NCBI GenBank assembly: GCA_021613335.1 | Contig: JAJTWR010000356.1 | Location: 425,001 to 489,000, forward strand | Direction: 5' to 3' | DNA length: 64,000 bases | DNA from: Whitmania pigra | Lineage: Eukaryota; Annelida; Clitellata; Hirudinida; Haemopidae | Shown here: in pieces, positions 12,525-26,200 of the stretch | How positions within the stretch are numbered: the stretch's first letter is position 1 | How the letters are laid out: each line of letters opens with the position of its first letter | The notes under the pieces: model-generated | Told to the model about the DNA's origin: nothing | The model's database searches: none | The model's input: only the letters and a program-made list of their open reading frames with translations | Made by a program: the position numbers and the translations under genes

Positions 12525-14822
12525 TCAAACAACCGTCATGCAAAAGTCCTTCCTCTGGCAAAGATCACACCTCAAGCTAACCCAATTGTTTTCCTCTGGT
12601 TTGTAACTCTCTAGGGAACAAGAACGATGGCCTAGGGTGCTCGTCGTATTTTCGCCCCCTAGCACGAAAAGTTCTCCGCCCATGGCGACCATGCCCAAGC
12701 CACACCTCGGGAGAATCAACGGGGCGATGTGTTCCCACCTTTCCTAGAAATATGGAAACCTTATGTTCACTTGTTTAATGATCCAATCACATTTCCTAAG
12801 CTGATACCTCGTCTATTGAGTATTTCTCGACCGACGAGAGAGGCATCTCTTGGACACCGCCGGCCACGTAAATGGAATTGTTCAACTCCGAGATGCCGAA
12901 CTTGGCTCTGGGTTCGTGCAAGCTGCTGATTCTGTCGAAAGTTTCCGTGACCGGGTTAAATGCAAGGCACTGGTCTTCGGTCTTAGAATATTGGTTGATG
13001 CCTCCGATAATGTATATCAGGCCTGAGATGAGCATCAATTTAATTCATTACTGAATATATTCTCATAAATTGCTTAAGTCCCGCAGAGCATTTTTCATCC
13101 ACTTATAAATACAAAAATCTCTGTTACGCAATGCAATGTACCTCTTCATAAAAAGAATGAAATCTCACCATTGACAAAGACAACTCCCATTGCATAGCAA
13201 GCATTGAAGTTGTCAGGCATGCTCACAGGAGTCTGCCAAGTATTGGTCCAACTGTCGAATATGTCGATCCTTCTCTCTATGGTAGCGCCGTCGACGAGTC
13301 CGCCGAATATGTAGATCAGGTTTGCCACGGAGCACGCCGAAGCCCAGACTCTCGGAGTGGTCATGGAAGGCAAGTAGCAGCAGCTGGAATCATCTTCTTC
13401 CCAACTTTCGACGCTGTTGAGCATGATAGAATTGTCTTCTCCCCCGAAGACGAACACCTTCTTGTCCACCACGGCCGTGCAGTGTCCGCTCCTCGCCTCG
13501 TTCAACTTGGCACTCTGGAGGCCGATTTTTCCGGTGGTTTTCAGCTGGTTGGAGTCGAAGTACGCTATGGCGTTGAGGGTGCTGTTGTCCGACCATATTT
13601 CGGGAATGTGGCCTCCGATGACATAAGCCATTTTCTTGATGCACTTCCTGAAGACGTATTTCTCAGACAACATGTTCCTTTGCACCGACGACAACTGATG
13701 GCCTTTTGGCAATGAGGCTTTGGATATGTATCTAGCTAAAAATATTTTAAGCCACTTGTCTTGGCAATTTTCCATAAAGTTTTCAAGGAACTTTTGTGAA
13801 AGTAATGGGATTCTGATGGTATCCATGATGTCTGTGAAATGTCTTCTTCTGCCAGTGTCTTTCAGTATCCATTTTATGGCCGCTTCTAAAACCTTTGAAT
13901 TGAATTCAATGCTCGTCAATTTATTATTTTGTGAGATTATTGTTATGTGATACTAAGTTGTTTCAATGGTTATTTTAATTGATATAAGATTTTATACAAT
14001 TTATGTTTTCAAGGAGTTATCATTAATTCTTAATTTAAGTTATTTGTAACTTGTCAGTGCATATGTTGCAATTGATCTATGGCTAAACGAGATGAACGAA
14101 TACTTGCTGCTCAGATTCCACGTGAAGATTGCTGCTCGATAAGTATTCCATCAATGAAGTTGAAGACATTTCAAAAAATTCTTCATTTTTTATCACTTCT
14201 AAGAACTTTACATTCCTGAAATGATCTGCATTTTCTTCCAAAATCTTGCAATTCATCTGCTTGGCTAAGCCATGAATACCTAGCCATTTGTAAAGACAAT
14301 AAGATAGTAAAAAAAGTAATCAAGCAATAGATAAATAACGTAAATTGCTTTTACAAACCAATAATATTGGTGGGATCAAAATTTAGCCTAAGGAATTTGC
14401 AACATTCTGAAACAATAAATGAAACTCCTATAAAATCTGCTGCTATTAAAAGATCTTGGACAACTTCTTCTGTTATGGAAAGCATCCCTACAAATTCAGT
14501 AAAATTCATTAATTGAAGTAATAACTTTTTTTAAGCATATTTTGGTTGGCAGCATACCCGAGTAAATGAATTTGATAATTATCTCCATGATGATGGAGTC
14601 AACATTTGTCAGTAGCACTGTGTTAGTTGTAGTACTGGAAGCTTCATATTCAAATTTCGACTTAAAGAACGAAGATGCTGAACACATAATAACTTTGTGT
14701 GCTCCGAGCATTTTATCATTTTTGCACAAAATGTAAACGTCAAAATATCGTTCGTCTTCTAAAATTTGCGAAAGGCTTTCAAAAAACTTGTTCCTGTATT
14801 CTGTTAAAAGACTGTCTGGCAT
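12525..14822 (-). CDS. Kelch-like BTB-BACK-Kelch protein
   Basis: Six exons give 575 aa: 14822-14558, 14487-14359, 14279-14104, 13892-13169, 13022-12808, 12743-12525. The start is the ATG at 14822. The BTB domain fills about residues 1-120 (F-D-V-Y-I-L-C, then G-A-H-K-V-I-M at the usual spacing and F-I-Y-S-G-M-L with T-E-E-V-V-Q-D-L-L). The BACK domain follows (about 125-250, with V-L-E-A-A-I-K-W-I). Then come Kelch blades (about 280-570) with repeated double glycines in V-F-V-F-G-G, I-Y-I-F-G-G, I-Y-I-I-G-G, I-Y-V-A-G-G and F-V-L-G-G. Proteins of this build are substrate receptors for cullin-3 ubiquitin ligases. Which KLHL orthologue it is cannot be told here, and no substrate is suggested. 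It is convergent with the SMIM29-like gene. Confidence 0.9.
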
Positions 14823-16581
14823 TGTTTAAACTAATATAATTTCGAGCGTCGCGCAGTCAGAGGTAGTCTTGTTCATATATTATTTACCTGGCTGGCAATT
14901 AAAAGTTGTCAAAATTCATTATGCCTATTATTTTTCATTTTTAAATATTTCTTACCTTAAGATAAAAAAAGTGAAATTCAGAGTATTTGTTTATATTGAA
15001 CTATTGTGCTTTCGTTAAAACAAGTTTATTTTTTAAACTGCAAATCGTCAGCATTGGGCCATCCCCGCACTCGATCTCAATCACCATCCTCTCTTAACAA
15101 AGTTAAATCAAAACGTCAAGTATCGAGCCCAAATTATTTTATAACTTTACAACACTATGTCTGGATGCTCTGAGCACTTCAGCGCCCAAGAGAGACATTG
15201 ACTCTTGCACTCAGATTAAAATTAAATGAGATTGTGTCATACGACTTTCTCAAGGCATTTGTTCAAGTTTTGATTCGTGAATTTATCAATTCATCGACAC
15301 TAATTTAGCAACGCTTCAGTGGTATTTTGTTATTTACAAAATTCCCCTGTTAAATAAATAAGAATTATGAAAATGGTAAGCAAAGTTCCACATCATCAAA
15401 GGCATCGTAAATCAAGCCAAGTAGCAACAACGATAATAATGAATGAGCAATAAGAGAAATAACATATAACAATAAAGATAATTTTTGAAAATGGAGATTC
15501 AAAATTTTACTTTAGACCCCAGACAGCTTCCACCAAATAACACCAAAATGATAAAAAATAGAAAGAACATAACCTTGAAATGAATCTTGAAAATGTGATT
15601 CAAACAAAGCAAGGAAAGCTAACATGGTGAGGTACAATAAGCTCCAGGAAAATTTCAACATGGTTTGAACAATAACAACTTTCTGACAAAAGGCACACTT
15701 GATCTTCAGGGAGAACAGAAACTTAACAGACAACAAAAACAAGGAGATAACAAACTAAACTTCAAACTGGGTCAAACTAGTCTCCCAACTACTTTCAATT
15801 CAAAAAGTGGCGGTGATGGCAGCCAATGAACAAAATCAAAATCAGAAGCAAAACATGTTCAAAACTAAATAATAAATTGGGACGGCAATGATAGTCTTCG
15901 TCGGCAATTAGGGGCTTCAAAAGCAGCTATGCAAGCTTATAATGTACAGAAAATTCATTTAAGAGTTGGGAATGGCCCTTGATTAAAAAGATATTAGGCA
16001 ATATTGAGATAAAACATTAAAAAGATGATTAATTCAAAGCACAGCATCACTGCCTATGAAAGCCACACCAAAGGAATTCTAGTATCTGAGCTTATAAATG
16101 TCATGAACTACTACTTCTCATTAATGTGAGCTTAAAATTGGCAGCACTAAAAAACATGAATTGCAAAATCAGTCTGAAGAATTTAAAATAATTGCAAATG
16201 GACTGAATTGATAAAAAAAAAAACAAAAATCAGATGATGATCGATCCAATCAGATGAAGGAGATGGTAAAATCACCTGGAGAGACGAGATGGTAAAAGAA
16301 GCCATGGAAAAATTTGAGCCTCATTGTCTTCATTTTGAAATTAATGATTTTAAAATAAAAGATTTTGCTTTAAATACAAACTGGCCATCACAATTTTCTT
16401 TCCAGTTTCTTCGGGGACGAAGGGTCGATTAAGAAATTGCAAGAGAACAAACATGAAAAAAATAGTCTCTATAATTTAAATAGCAATCAAAAGTCCTTAA
16501 ATCCAAACCAATCCAAAGTGCTATTGAATCCCAGCAGATCTGCAAAGTCGAATTGTTGACCAATACTGGATGGTTGGGTCC
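14823..16581. other. Intergenic / 3' UTR of the giant gene
   Basis: No coding sequence recognised. The part nearest 16.5 kb is probably the 3' UTR of the minus-strand axotactin/WD40 gene, and the part next to 14.8 kb is the Kelch gene's upstream region. No repeat family was recognised. Confidence 0.5.
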
Positions 16582-19500
16582 TTAATATCTATAATTTGAA
16601 TCCAATGCAAACGACCCCATGGGGGACGTGGCCCTCGACCCTGAGGTGCTCTTGACCTTCGTCCTGACGACTTGGAGCATCACCAGCTTCCTCGATCCAA
16701 ACTTATCGGCCAGTGCCACCACGGTCCTCTTGTTGTTGCTGAGGAGCACTCGGAAGACGTTCACCCCCGTTTGAATGGAGGTCATCGCACCACCGTCCTC
16801 GACCTTCCACAGCCTGATGGTGTTGTCGCGCGATCCGGAGACGACGAGCTCGTTGTCGTTCGATATGGTGCAGCACCATACCTGGGTTCAACGGATTGGA
16901 TTAGTGAAATCTCCTCTTGATGTCAAGATTATTGTCGAATGTTAAAAGCCAGCCTCGCACAAATTTATCTACCACGTTAATGAATCATCAACTTCGTCAT
17001 CATCTCTACCATCACCGTCACAGTCATTATAATCATCATCCCTGCCTCACCTCATCCTGATGTCCCAGAAGTGCCCTGACAAGTCTTTCATTCTCCATGT
17101 TCCAGATTTTCAGAGTTCCGTCCGCGGAGGACGAGACGAGGTACTGACTGTCTTTCGAGAGGCAGAGGCAAGTCACTTCACCCCTGTGGGCAGATTCCAC
17201 CACGTTGCCGCCAGAATCAGACGACGGAGTCACCAACTGCCTCAGTGCCCTTCCTGTCCTAAGACTCCAGATTACCAGTTCACCTTTTTGAATAGTTAAG
17301 TGGATAGTAGTAATAAGGATCATGATATAAATGAAAATAATTCGACTAATGTTGAATAAAAGCAATCAAAAAATTAGTAATTATAATTTTTATTAATTAA
17401 TAATCGAATCAATAATGAAGTGTAAATAGCTAATTACAATTGGAATGTTGTCGCAAATTATAATCAGATATAATTTGACTGTTGTTATAAACAAATTATA
17501 ATTTGAACGTGATCATAAATGAACATCGAATAATAAATGCAAGAACAACAATAACAACCTATTCTCGTTCCAGTGACAGCCTCTTGATTTTCCAACATGG
17601 CGGTCACTTCCACTTGAGCATTGAAGCTGACCACGTTCGGAGGAAGACGATCGTAATCGGTCACGGTGAGGTCAAAGGTTACGTAGTTGGCAGAACCATC
17701 CGAGGAGTTCTGACTTCCAGCCAGGATGTACCTGGTTTAAGGTTAAAGCTAAGGTTAAAAGTCATGTTACCATTTTACTTTTACAAGTTGTTACAGATTA
17801 ACATCCATTTCATAGCTAGATGATTAGGATGGTGTTTCCATCAGGGGTTTCGTAAAGGAATGGTTTCATTTATATAGTGCCACACCCATGGCATCGACAA
17901 GCATCAAAGCATCGTAGATATTGAGACATTGAAAGCTTTAACAGGAAGATGAAGATGTAGATGATGGTGACTCGTCAAAATAGCCCGGCGACAAAATAGC
18001 CCCGTAAAAACATCCCCGTCAATGTATCTTTATAAAAAAATATTTATATGAGTTGAAGACATTAACCGATAACTTATTTCAAATTTGATTAAATGAAATG
18101 AGTTTTATGTTTTGATGGTGCTGTTTTGACGGGGCTATTTTGACGAGTCACCATCATCTACATCTTCATCTTCCTCGGGGTGCCGTAGATGATGACACTA
18201 ATAATAATAAATTATGAAGATGAAGACACTAATAATAATAAATTATGAAGATGAAGACACTAATAATAATAAATTATTTTAAACACAATGAAGAGACCAT
18301 GCCTACAATGATTGCTTTGCACTGAATTGTCTCATCCAGATAATCACCTGTTATCCTTAGAGAGAGTGATAAAAGAGAGAGGATCGTCGTAGGATCCGAC
18401 AAATGCCGGCCAAGAGATGGTCCTGATCGGTTCGTTGCCCAAGATGTCCCAGATTACGATGGTCGTCCCTCTGCCCATCTTCTCGGTCCTCCCGAGAACC
18501 ATTCTGTCCCCGTCGTTCATGAGGCAGCTGGCAGTGCAGAACTCGTTGTTCCTCATCTCCATCGGCTTGCCGGTGTTGAAGTCCCATATCTGGAAGGATG
18601 GTGTGGAAAGGCAAAGTTGAATCATCAAATTGATGGCATCAGGATAATTTAAGATTATGCATTTCCATGTTTCTTATTTGTCAAACAATTAAAATTTACA
18701 GAAAATAGATAATTTTCAAATTTCAAAATTAACAAATTGTTGGAGTAATTGCAATTAATCACCTGCAATCTTCTGTAGTTCCCGGGTGGAAGCGGTGTGG
18801 CAGGATATCCGCCTCTCGACATGCTTCCCAGGGATTGGTCGGCAACCTGGCCAATCAGAAGGGTGTCGCCATTTGCCAGGTGAAGGTCAGTTGAGCTGAT
18901 GTCGTCTCCTTGCATGATGCGAATCAATTCACCGGTCTGGAAGAGCAGTTCATTAGGTGAATAATTAATCAATTATTCAATAAAATCCTATTATTTCTTT
19001 TACAGAAAGTTATTATTAGTTAATACGATATCATTGAATCTATAATTATAATAATTTATAAACAGCCCACCTTCATATCCCAAATTTGTGGGGGTCCGTG
19101 GATCGAACCGGTGACCACGTATCTGCCGTTGGTCGTCAGTTGAACGCAATCGACCCTTATTTCCTCGGGAGACATGAGGTTTGGCTGCTGCATGGTACTG
19201 GCTGCAGAAGAACCGAGTGAATAGCTATGCTGAAAGGTTTGTTGCTGCTGTTGTTGCTGCTGTTGTTGCTGAAGAAGAAGCTGCTGTTGTTGTAATTGTT
19301 GCTGTAGTTGACGCTGTTGGATCAAGAACTGCTGCTGTTGCTGAGTCATGAACTGTTGTTGTTGCGCTGGTGGAGGCAAGAAAACATCTTGTGGTTGGTT
19401 GAACTGGTTGTAGTTGTTGTAGTTGAGTGACATGTTCCTCATCTGGTACTGACTGCCATCAGTGAAATGGACAGGGGCAGGACTGAGCCTCTGATTGGCC

Positions 19501-21080
19501 GACCGATTGTAAGAAAAGCCGCCTTCATCAAAACTGTAACCATGGTTGCCAGGCAACGTCCTAACGCCACTCGGGTTGGAATAAGCATCGGTGGTGTCGT
19601 AAATATTCATGGTCTTGCCAGATTTTGCAGTGCCAAAGTCTGATTCAGCAAAGTCAGTTTGATTTCCTCTGTTGATAGTTCCGGAGAACTCTACGGCACC
19701 GTTTTTAGCTCCCTGCGTCGTCGACATATCTGAAGTCGTCTTGACTTTGCTCTCTACCTTGACATTGGAATTGAACTGTGAGTTACTGAAGGTGGTCGAA
19801 GTTTTGATAGGGTTGGCTGACTCGATGGTGTAGCCACCACCGTCGACTCCTTCGCCGGTACCCATACCGGTCATGCTCACGTCCTTGGTCACCACAGGTT
19901 GGTAGGCATTAGAGGTCGAAGTTATCTTGAGGACGCCACTCGAACCAGCTTTGAACCAGCCCGGTTTGATTTTGTAAGCCGCCCACATGATGGAACTCAC
20001 TGCGATCAAACATCCAATCATGGCTCCTGCAGCCCCTGCAGCCCGAGGTTCACTCGCAGAGTCCCCGACAACGGAAACCGGTACACCAAAAACGGCAGCG
20101 GTCTGGGGCGCTCCGTCCTCGAGATCGGTAAAGAGGGATTCTGAACTCCAAATGACTCCCCCTCCATCATCTTCTTCATCATCATCATCAAACTCAGTGG
20201 TCGGTCTTGATTCCAGGTCATCAGCCCTGAGGTAAGTTGTACCGTTAAATTAATCATTTAAATGTTTTAATGGACTTTAATCAAATAAATAAATAAAAAA
20301 TAAAAATAAAATAAATGAATTCACAGCAAATCCAGCAGCATGATAACAATGGTTAATTAAGTCCCATCGGTGGAATTAGAATAAGTAGTATTAAAATTTA
20401 CATAATATATGATAATAAAATGATTAGCATTAAAATTTACATAATGTATGATAATAGAATGAGTTCACATGATTAAAACTTTCTGAATTGCAGAATCGCT
20501 GAAGATGCAGGCAAGAAATAAAAACACAAAACCTCCACCCTTTCAAGCACCTGTTTTTAAACATCAGACGCATTGCATTGTTACAGGGCAACATCGCCTA
20601 CAAATTGATGGGGTCGATATTTTGGCAGGCGAGTAAATCAACTTACGGCTTAGAGACGACGAACGGATGACTCGCGTGCAGGATGTCACCGCGAGTCAAA
20701 ACTTTCGACTTTCCTGACAATCCGTCGTCGATGATTCGACGAGAGTTCAGATAAACTCCTTTAAAAAATAATTACAAGTAATAAATCAATCCATTCATTT
20801 AGTGATCTGGTTTGTAAAGCTTATTATAGCAAATTCATTGATATAATAATTGTTAATAATAAATTATTCAATAATTTTATTAAAATATTGTATGTAATTA
20901 GACCCTCCAAATTTGTTTATATTTTTACTGGTTTAGTTGTTAACCTGCAATGATTCCATCGAATGGGTTGATGACCTTCTGTGATATCGTCTCCGTGGTT
21001 CCACCAATTTTCAACACATTCATGTTGTCAAACTTGCTCGAACCAGAGGCAGGAACTAAAGAAATAATAATAATAATAAC

Positions 21081-21119
<39 letters not shown>

Positions 21120-21714
21120 TAATAATAATAATAATAATATAATAATAATAATATAATAATAATAATAACACCAGCAATGATTATGATAACTAATGATAAC
21201 TATAACCTAGAATAATTAATATAACCATTACAATAAACAAAGCATCTACCACAATAACCTACCACATCTACCACATGTAATGTATTGTATTATTGAAATT
21301 TATTACTGCATAGTATTATTGATATTGTATTATCGATATTGATATTGATTTAAGCATCTACCACAGTTAAACATTCAGCCTCATAAATATTCATAACAAC
21401 CAACCAGTCATATCCTGAGTAGACAAGTCATCCACCCTGAGAGTGGCTGATCCACCGCTCCTCTTAAAAGCCACAGAATGGTAAGCTCCGTCGTTGAATG
21501 GTTTCCTCTCCTCCACCAGTGTTTTCACTCCGTCGCCAACGTTGTAGTCCACTGCCACACTTCCCTTATCCTGAGCGGGAATCATAATCACGATACTTGA
21601 TTGAAGAGCAGGTGATTTTTAAACTAAATGGTTTGTTTAATGCATAAACTAAATGTCTGTTTAGTACCACACGATTAGTGTTAATTTGTAATAACAAAAA
21701 ATTAATTACAATGC

Positions 21715-21759
<45 letters not shown>

Positions 21760-23189
21760 TAATAATAATAATAAGTAAATGTGGTTATTATTAATGTTGC
21801 ATAAATTACCCACAACATCAATCAATATTACTATGTATTATCATTTTTAGGTTATTACACGTAGTTAAATAATTTCAATAACCAATAAATTTGACCAATT
21901 TTACCAACCATTCTGGCCTCAATGAAGTCTTCTGAGTTGATTCCATCCACCCTCACCAGGGTTCCATTCTCTCTCCAGGTCATGAACCCAAATGCCAGTT
22001 CATCCTCCGAAGTGGTCACGGGTGGTTCGATCCGATGGATGGCCACTCCCGATCCCCTCTGCATGCCAAACCTGAAGCCCTCGGACTCTGTTGGGTTAAT
22101 GGGGGTTGTGAGTGAAGATGAAATTGAAATTACTGATGATGATAGTAACTTCATCATGATGATCGTCATTATCACCAAGTGAACCAGAAGAGTTTAAACT
22201 CATCACTGACCAGATTCACAGTAGTGCCCTATGAAGGAGGTCATGTTACAGTCACAGTGGAAGTTGTCGACAGTTTCCGAGCAGACGCCAAAGTGCTGGC
22301 AGACATTCGCAGAGCAGAAGGTTTTCGTGTCTGAAAACAATACTTCTGTTACAAAAGCATCAACGAGCTCCACGAGAAGTATTTTGAAAGCTACTAATTT
22401 GTTTGCCCCCAGCAGATCATCATTCAAAACCAATTACTAAATTTACAGTAACTGAAAGTATCTTAATGCTAACTGCAACAAATCTGCTGGGAATAATCAG
22501 GGTAGGATAAATAATTATTAATTAAATAAAACAATTAAATCAGTGATTAATTAGCAGCCACTTTGGCAACAATTTCGAGAATAACAAAAATGAAACAACC
22601 ACATAAAAGCTCAACCTGTGCAGCCATTAGTGACATAGTTGGTCTTCCTTTTCGACTCCTCCATCATGTCGAAGACCCTCCCATTGACAGAATAACTGGC
22701 CATGCACCCCGTGTATCCTTTCTTCTTTGAAGCGATCTCCCTCGACAACAGCACATTGTCGGGCACGCCTCCTACGAACAAGTCCCCGTACAATTCCGAG
22801 TAACTCCTCGACAGGGCGAGTTTGGCCAACTTCCTGCTCCCGTCGAGGGTGATCTGTAGGGTGTCTTGGGCCGAAGGGTCTGGCTTCAACTCCACTGAGT
22901 GCCAGTGTCCGTCTGCAAAGTCGCCCTTGAACACGACCGGTTTGTCGTTGACGAGGACTATTATGCTCCCGTTGACGATTTCGAGTGCAAAGTAGTCTTC
23001 GGACGGTGAAGATGGTGGTGAGCCGTTGTACAGGATCACACCGTTGGGGTCCGAGGTTTTGAACAGGAGTTTCATCACTGTTCCATGGATGCTCTGAAGG
23101 AGGAAGAGGCGGTTAAATGTGGTTGATACGAGTTAGATCTTTTTAAAATGTATGAGGTTGAAAATATTTGCAAAATTTTTTCATAAGTA

Positions 23190-23245
<56 letters not shown>

Positions 23246-26200
23246 TTAATTTGAGTAATCTCACCTTTAAAGAAGGCAGTTCAAGGTACGAAGCCTGGTT
23301 CTCTCTGAACGTGGTAGGAAACACGATGGCATTCTCCAGCTCCGACTTGGTGATCTGAACATTCGAGTCGAAAGCGATTCCAGTCGCTCCGGACTGAAGG
23401 TCATCGAGGACGTTGCGGTCGTTGATGACGATGTTCTGGAGACTACCTGCAAAGGATTCTCTGGAGGAAGGAGTATAGTCATCCGATGCTCTTTTGCCGA
23501 TGAAGATTTTGTTGACGTTCAGGTCGAAGTTGGAGCCTGACAGCTCAACTTTTTTGTGTGAGAGAAAAGTAAATATTTAACTTTATTTATAATGAGGAGA
23601 TGATGGTATTAGATAAATAAATGGAATTTAACATTTTTATAATAATAAATTAAAGAGCAGTAACATAAACAAAATAATATAAAAAGAATAATAATACCAA
23701 ATTTTGACGAATATAAAATTGTTGCATAACCACTGTTACATTTTTGCTCAATATGTTTTTGTTAATGTAAGAAAAGCCAATACTTTAAAAAGTTCTAATT
23801 GTTCTTTTAAAAAAAAATAAATTAACACTCTGAGTCAACAAATCTTCAACAGCGTCAAACAAATCTTCAACTCACCTGAACTCGAGGGGCACTTGTCGAC
23901 ACTCGCCTCGATGGCGTCTGCTCGTCTCTTCACCTGGACGGTGTGCCACTCGTTGTCGCTCAGAGTCTTGCAGTCCATAAAAATCACCTGAGCAGATAAT
24001 TTTTATTAAACTTTAAAATTTGAATAAAAAACGGTGGCATTGTACAAATGCACTTATCATCATCATCATCATCATCATCATCACCACGGATGGAGCATTA
24101 GTTTTATTTTGTATTTATACAATTGAATATGATTTCAAACCAAGGATTTTAGGAGCCATTACAAGAAAATTAATACTAGATGGTTGGATGAGAGGAAAAT
24201 AAACACTTATTATTATTATTGTTGTTATTATTATTATTATTATTATTAAACTAGTTACAAGGTCACGAAAGTCACCTTGTTCTGTCCTCCGAGATTCGTC
24301 TCCACCTTCCCTCGACCATCCTCGATGAGTACCTTCAAAAACTCTCGATTCTGATCGTTCGACGTCGACAGCAGGAAACCATTGTTCTTGGGTGTTTTGA
24401 ACCTCATGGAGATGTCGTTAGAGTGAGTCGTTTGAGTTGGCGAGTAGCTGAGGGAGATGTATTCTTCGCCGTTGAAGTTTGCCACTTGGGCATCTGAGAG
24501 GAAGATGACAAGATTTAGATGTGGAAAATGGAAATGTAGCAGTTGGAATGCAATGATTGTGTGATTAATTGGACGGAATGCAAAGATTGTTTTAATTACA
24601 GTCCTAAATATCTTCATCACAGTAGCTCTGTTAGTAAACATAAAAAACTCTTAAAACATGAGCTTAAAAATAAACTTTGACCTTTTCAAAACATCAAACA
24701 GTTAGAGTCAATAATAACTCTTATCATTTAAGTTTTCATGTTTTTAAGCACAACTTTGAACAGATGCAAACGACTCGCCCGATTCACACTGCCTGCCATG
24801 GTACGAGGTTTGAGAACAGTCGCAGAAGTAATCGTTCCACAGGTTTCTGCAGGTTCCGTGCTTGCAAGGAGATTTCTCGCACTCGAGGCTTGCAGCAAGA
24901 CAGCCAGATCTCAGACCCATATCTCTGGGTGCTCTTCTGGCAACATCGGCCAGGTCGAACAGCCCGTCAGAGTTTGTCCTCAGGCCCCACAGGCACCCCC
25001 TGTAAAAGAGATCCGAGCCCCTGTTCAGTACTTTCCATGGCAGTTCTGCGCCCTCTTTATATCCCCCGACGAGAAGGTTGTCACCAAAGTGGAAGCTTCT
25101 TTGGGGACTTGGTTGCTCGTAAAGCTTCTCTTGACCATCAAGACCGAGTCTCAGTGTTCGATCGTTTGGCAGGTCGACCTTCACTCGATGCGGCTGAAGG
25201 TCGTTCAGTTTGACAGGCGATGTGTCGAACGGATACCTGGACGGGCCCATCGTCAGGTACAATTTCCCCTCATACAACTCCACACTGTAAACACATTAAT
25301 GTTAATAATGGGTTAAAAACGAATTTTCCTAAATTTTCAAATAGATAATAAATCAGTCAAGGCCCACCTGAAGTTGTCAGGACTATTTTGCCCGAGCAGC
25401 ATGACTCCGTTGGGATGAGAAGTCTTAAATTCAAACTCCACTTCCTTTGTCTCTCTCTGAGTGGGCACCCAAATGACGGAGTTCTGGGTAAAAGTGGCCC
25501 CCCCTTCGGGAGAGGCAGTCCTCGGGATGGTTTCGTCGGTGTGCCTGACCGAAGTGGTCGTCACGTTGCCGGAGACGATGATGTTGGGAGAGTTCGGATT
25601 CCTGACGTACACCTGGACGAGGTCGACATTGTTGTTGCCGAGGTTGTTGCCGCTTATGACGGCCTGCGAGGATAAACATCGAAACTGGTAACTGGAACTT
25701 AAATCGACGGCTAAAAAAACCCAACTATAATGGCTCATTAATAATTAAAGTAAAAATAAACATCTAAAATAAAAACAAATCCGATAGACAATGCAATCAA
25801 AAATGACCAACATCTGATATTTTCCCGTTGAAGTTGTTCCGCGTGAAGCCGTACGTGTTTCTGCTCGGATTCTGCGCCCCTCCGAGCAAAACTCCGCCTC
25901 CAGAGATGAACTTGAAGTCTGAATCGGAAACCATCTGCTTCCTCTGACCGTCCAGGACTATGCTTCTCTGAATTTAACAAGATTAATTGGTCCTCAGTTG
26001 AAATAAAAATAACAACAACAACAATAACAAAAAAAAGTAATAATAACGATAATAATAACAATGATAAAAATAATAATAATAATGATAATAATAATAATAA
26101 TGATAACAACAATAATAATAATAGTCACCTAATCATAATTTCAACTCATTGATTCAGGATGAATAATGAGAACTTAATAAGCAAGTAATGAATAAAACAC

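Larger units (their letters stand above)
16582..18936 (-). other. Segment: C-terminal WD40 propeller (exons 32-36)
   Basis: Exons 18936-18763, 18589-18348, 17731-17559, 17283-17051 and 16881-16582. Blades end in I-W-D-F, V-I-W-D-I, L-V-I-W-S-L, L-K-I-W-N-M and I-R-L-W-K-V. The best ones read S-S-A-D-G-T-L-K-I-W and S-G-S-R-D-N-T-I-R-L-W, with G-H-Q-D-E-V-W-C-C between them. About seven blades fit. The tail after the propeller is short and basic (V-R-T-K-V-K-S-T-S-G). In position it would be cytoplasmic. Confidence 0.87.

Noticed and set aside
16582..20226. WD40 region as a separate gene from the LamG region
   Set aside because: The TM helix, polyQ and first WD strands share one exon, whose upstream junction is in phase with the last LamG exon. 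I saw no promoter or 3' end between them, though RNA would settle it.
24677..25316. Long plus-strand frames of 178 and 192 codons
   Set aside because: They lie antisense to exon 21 of the giant gene, whose LamG/EGF motifs are clear. They are shadows.
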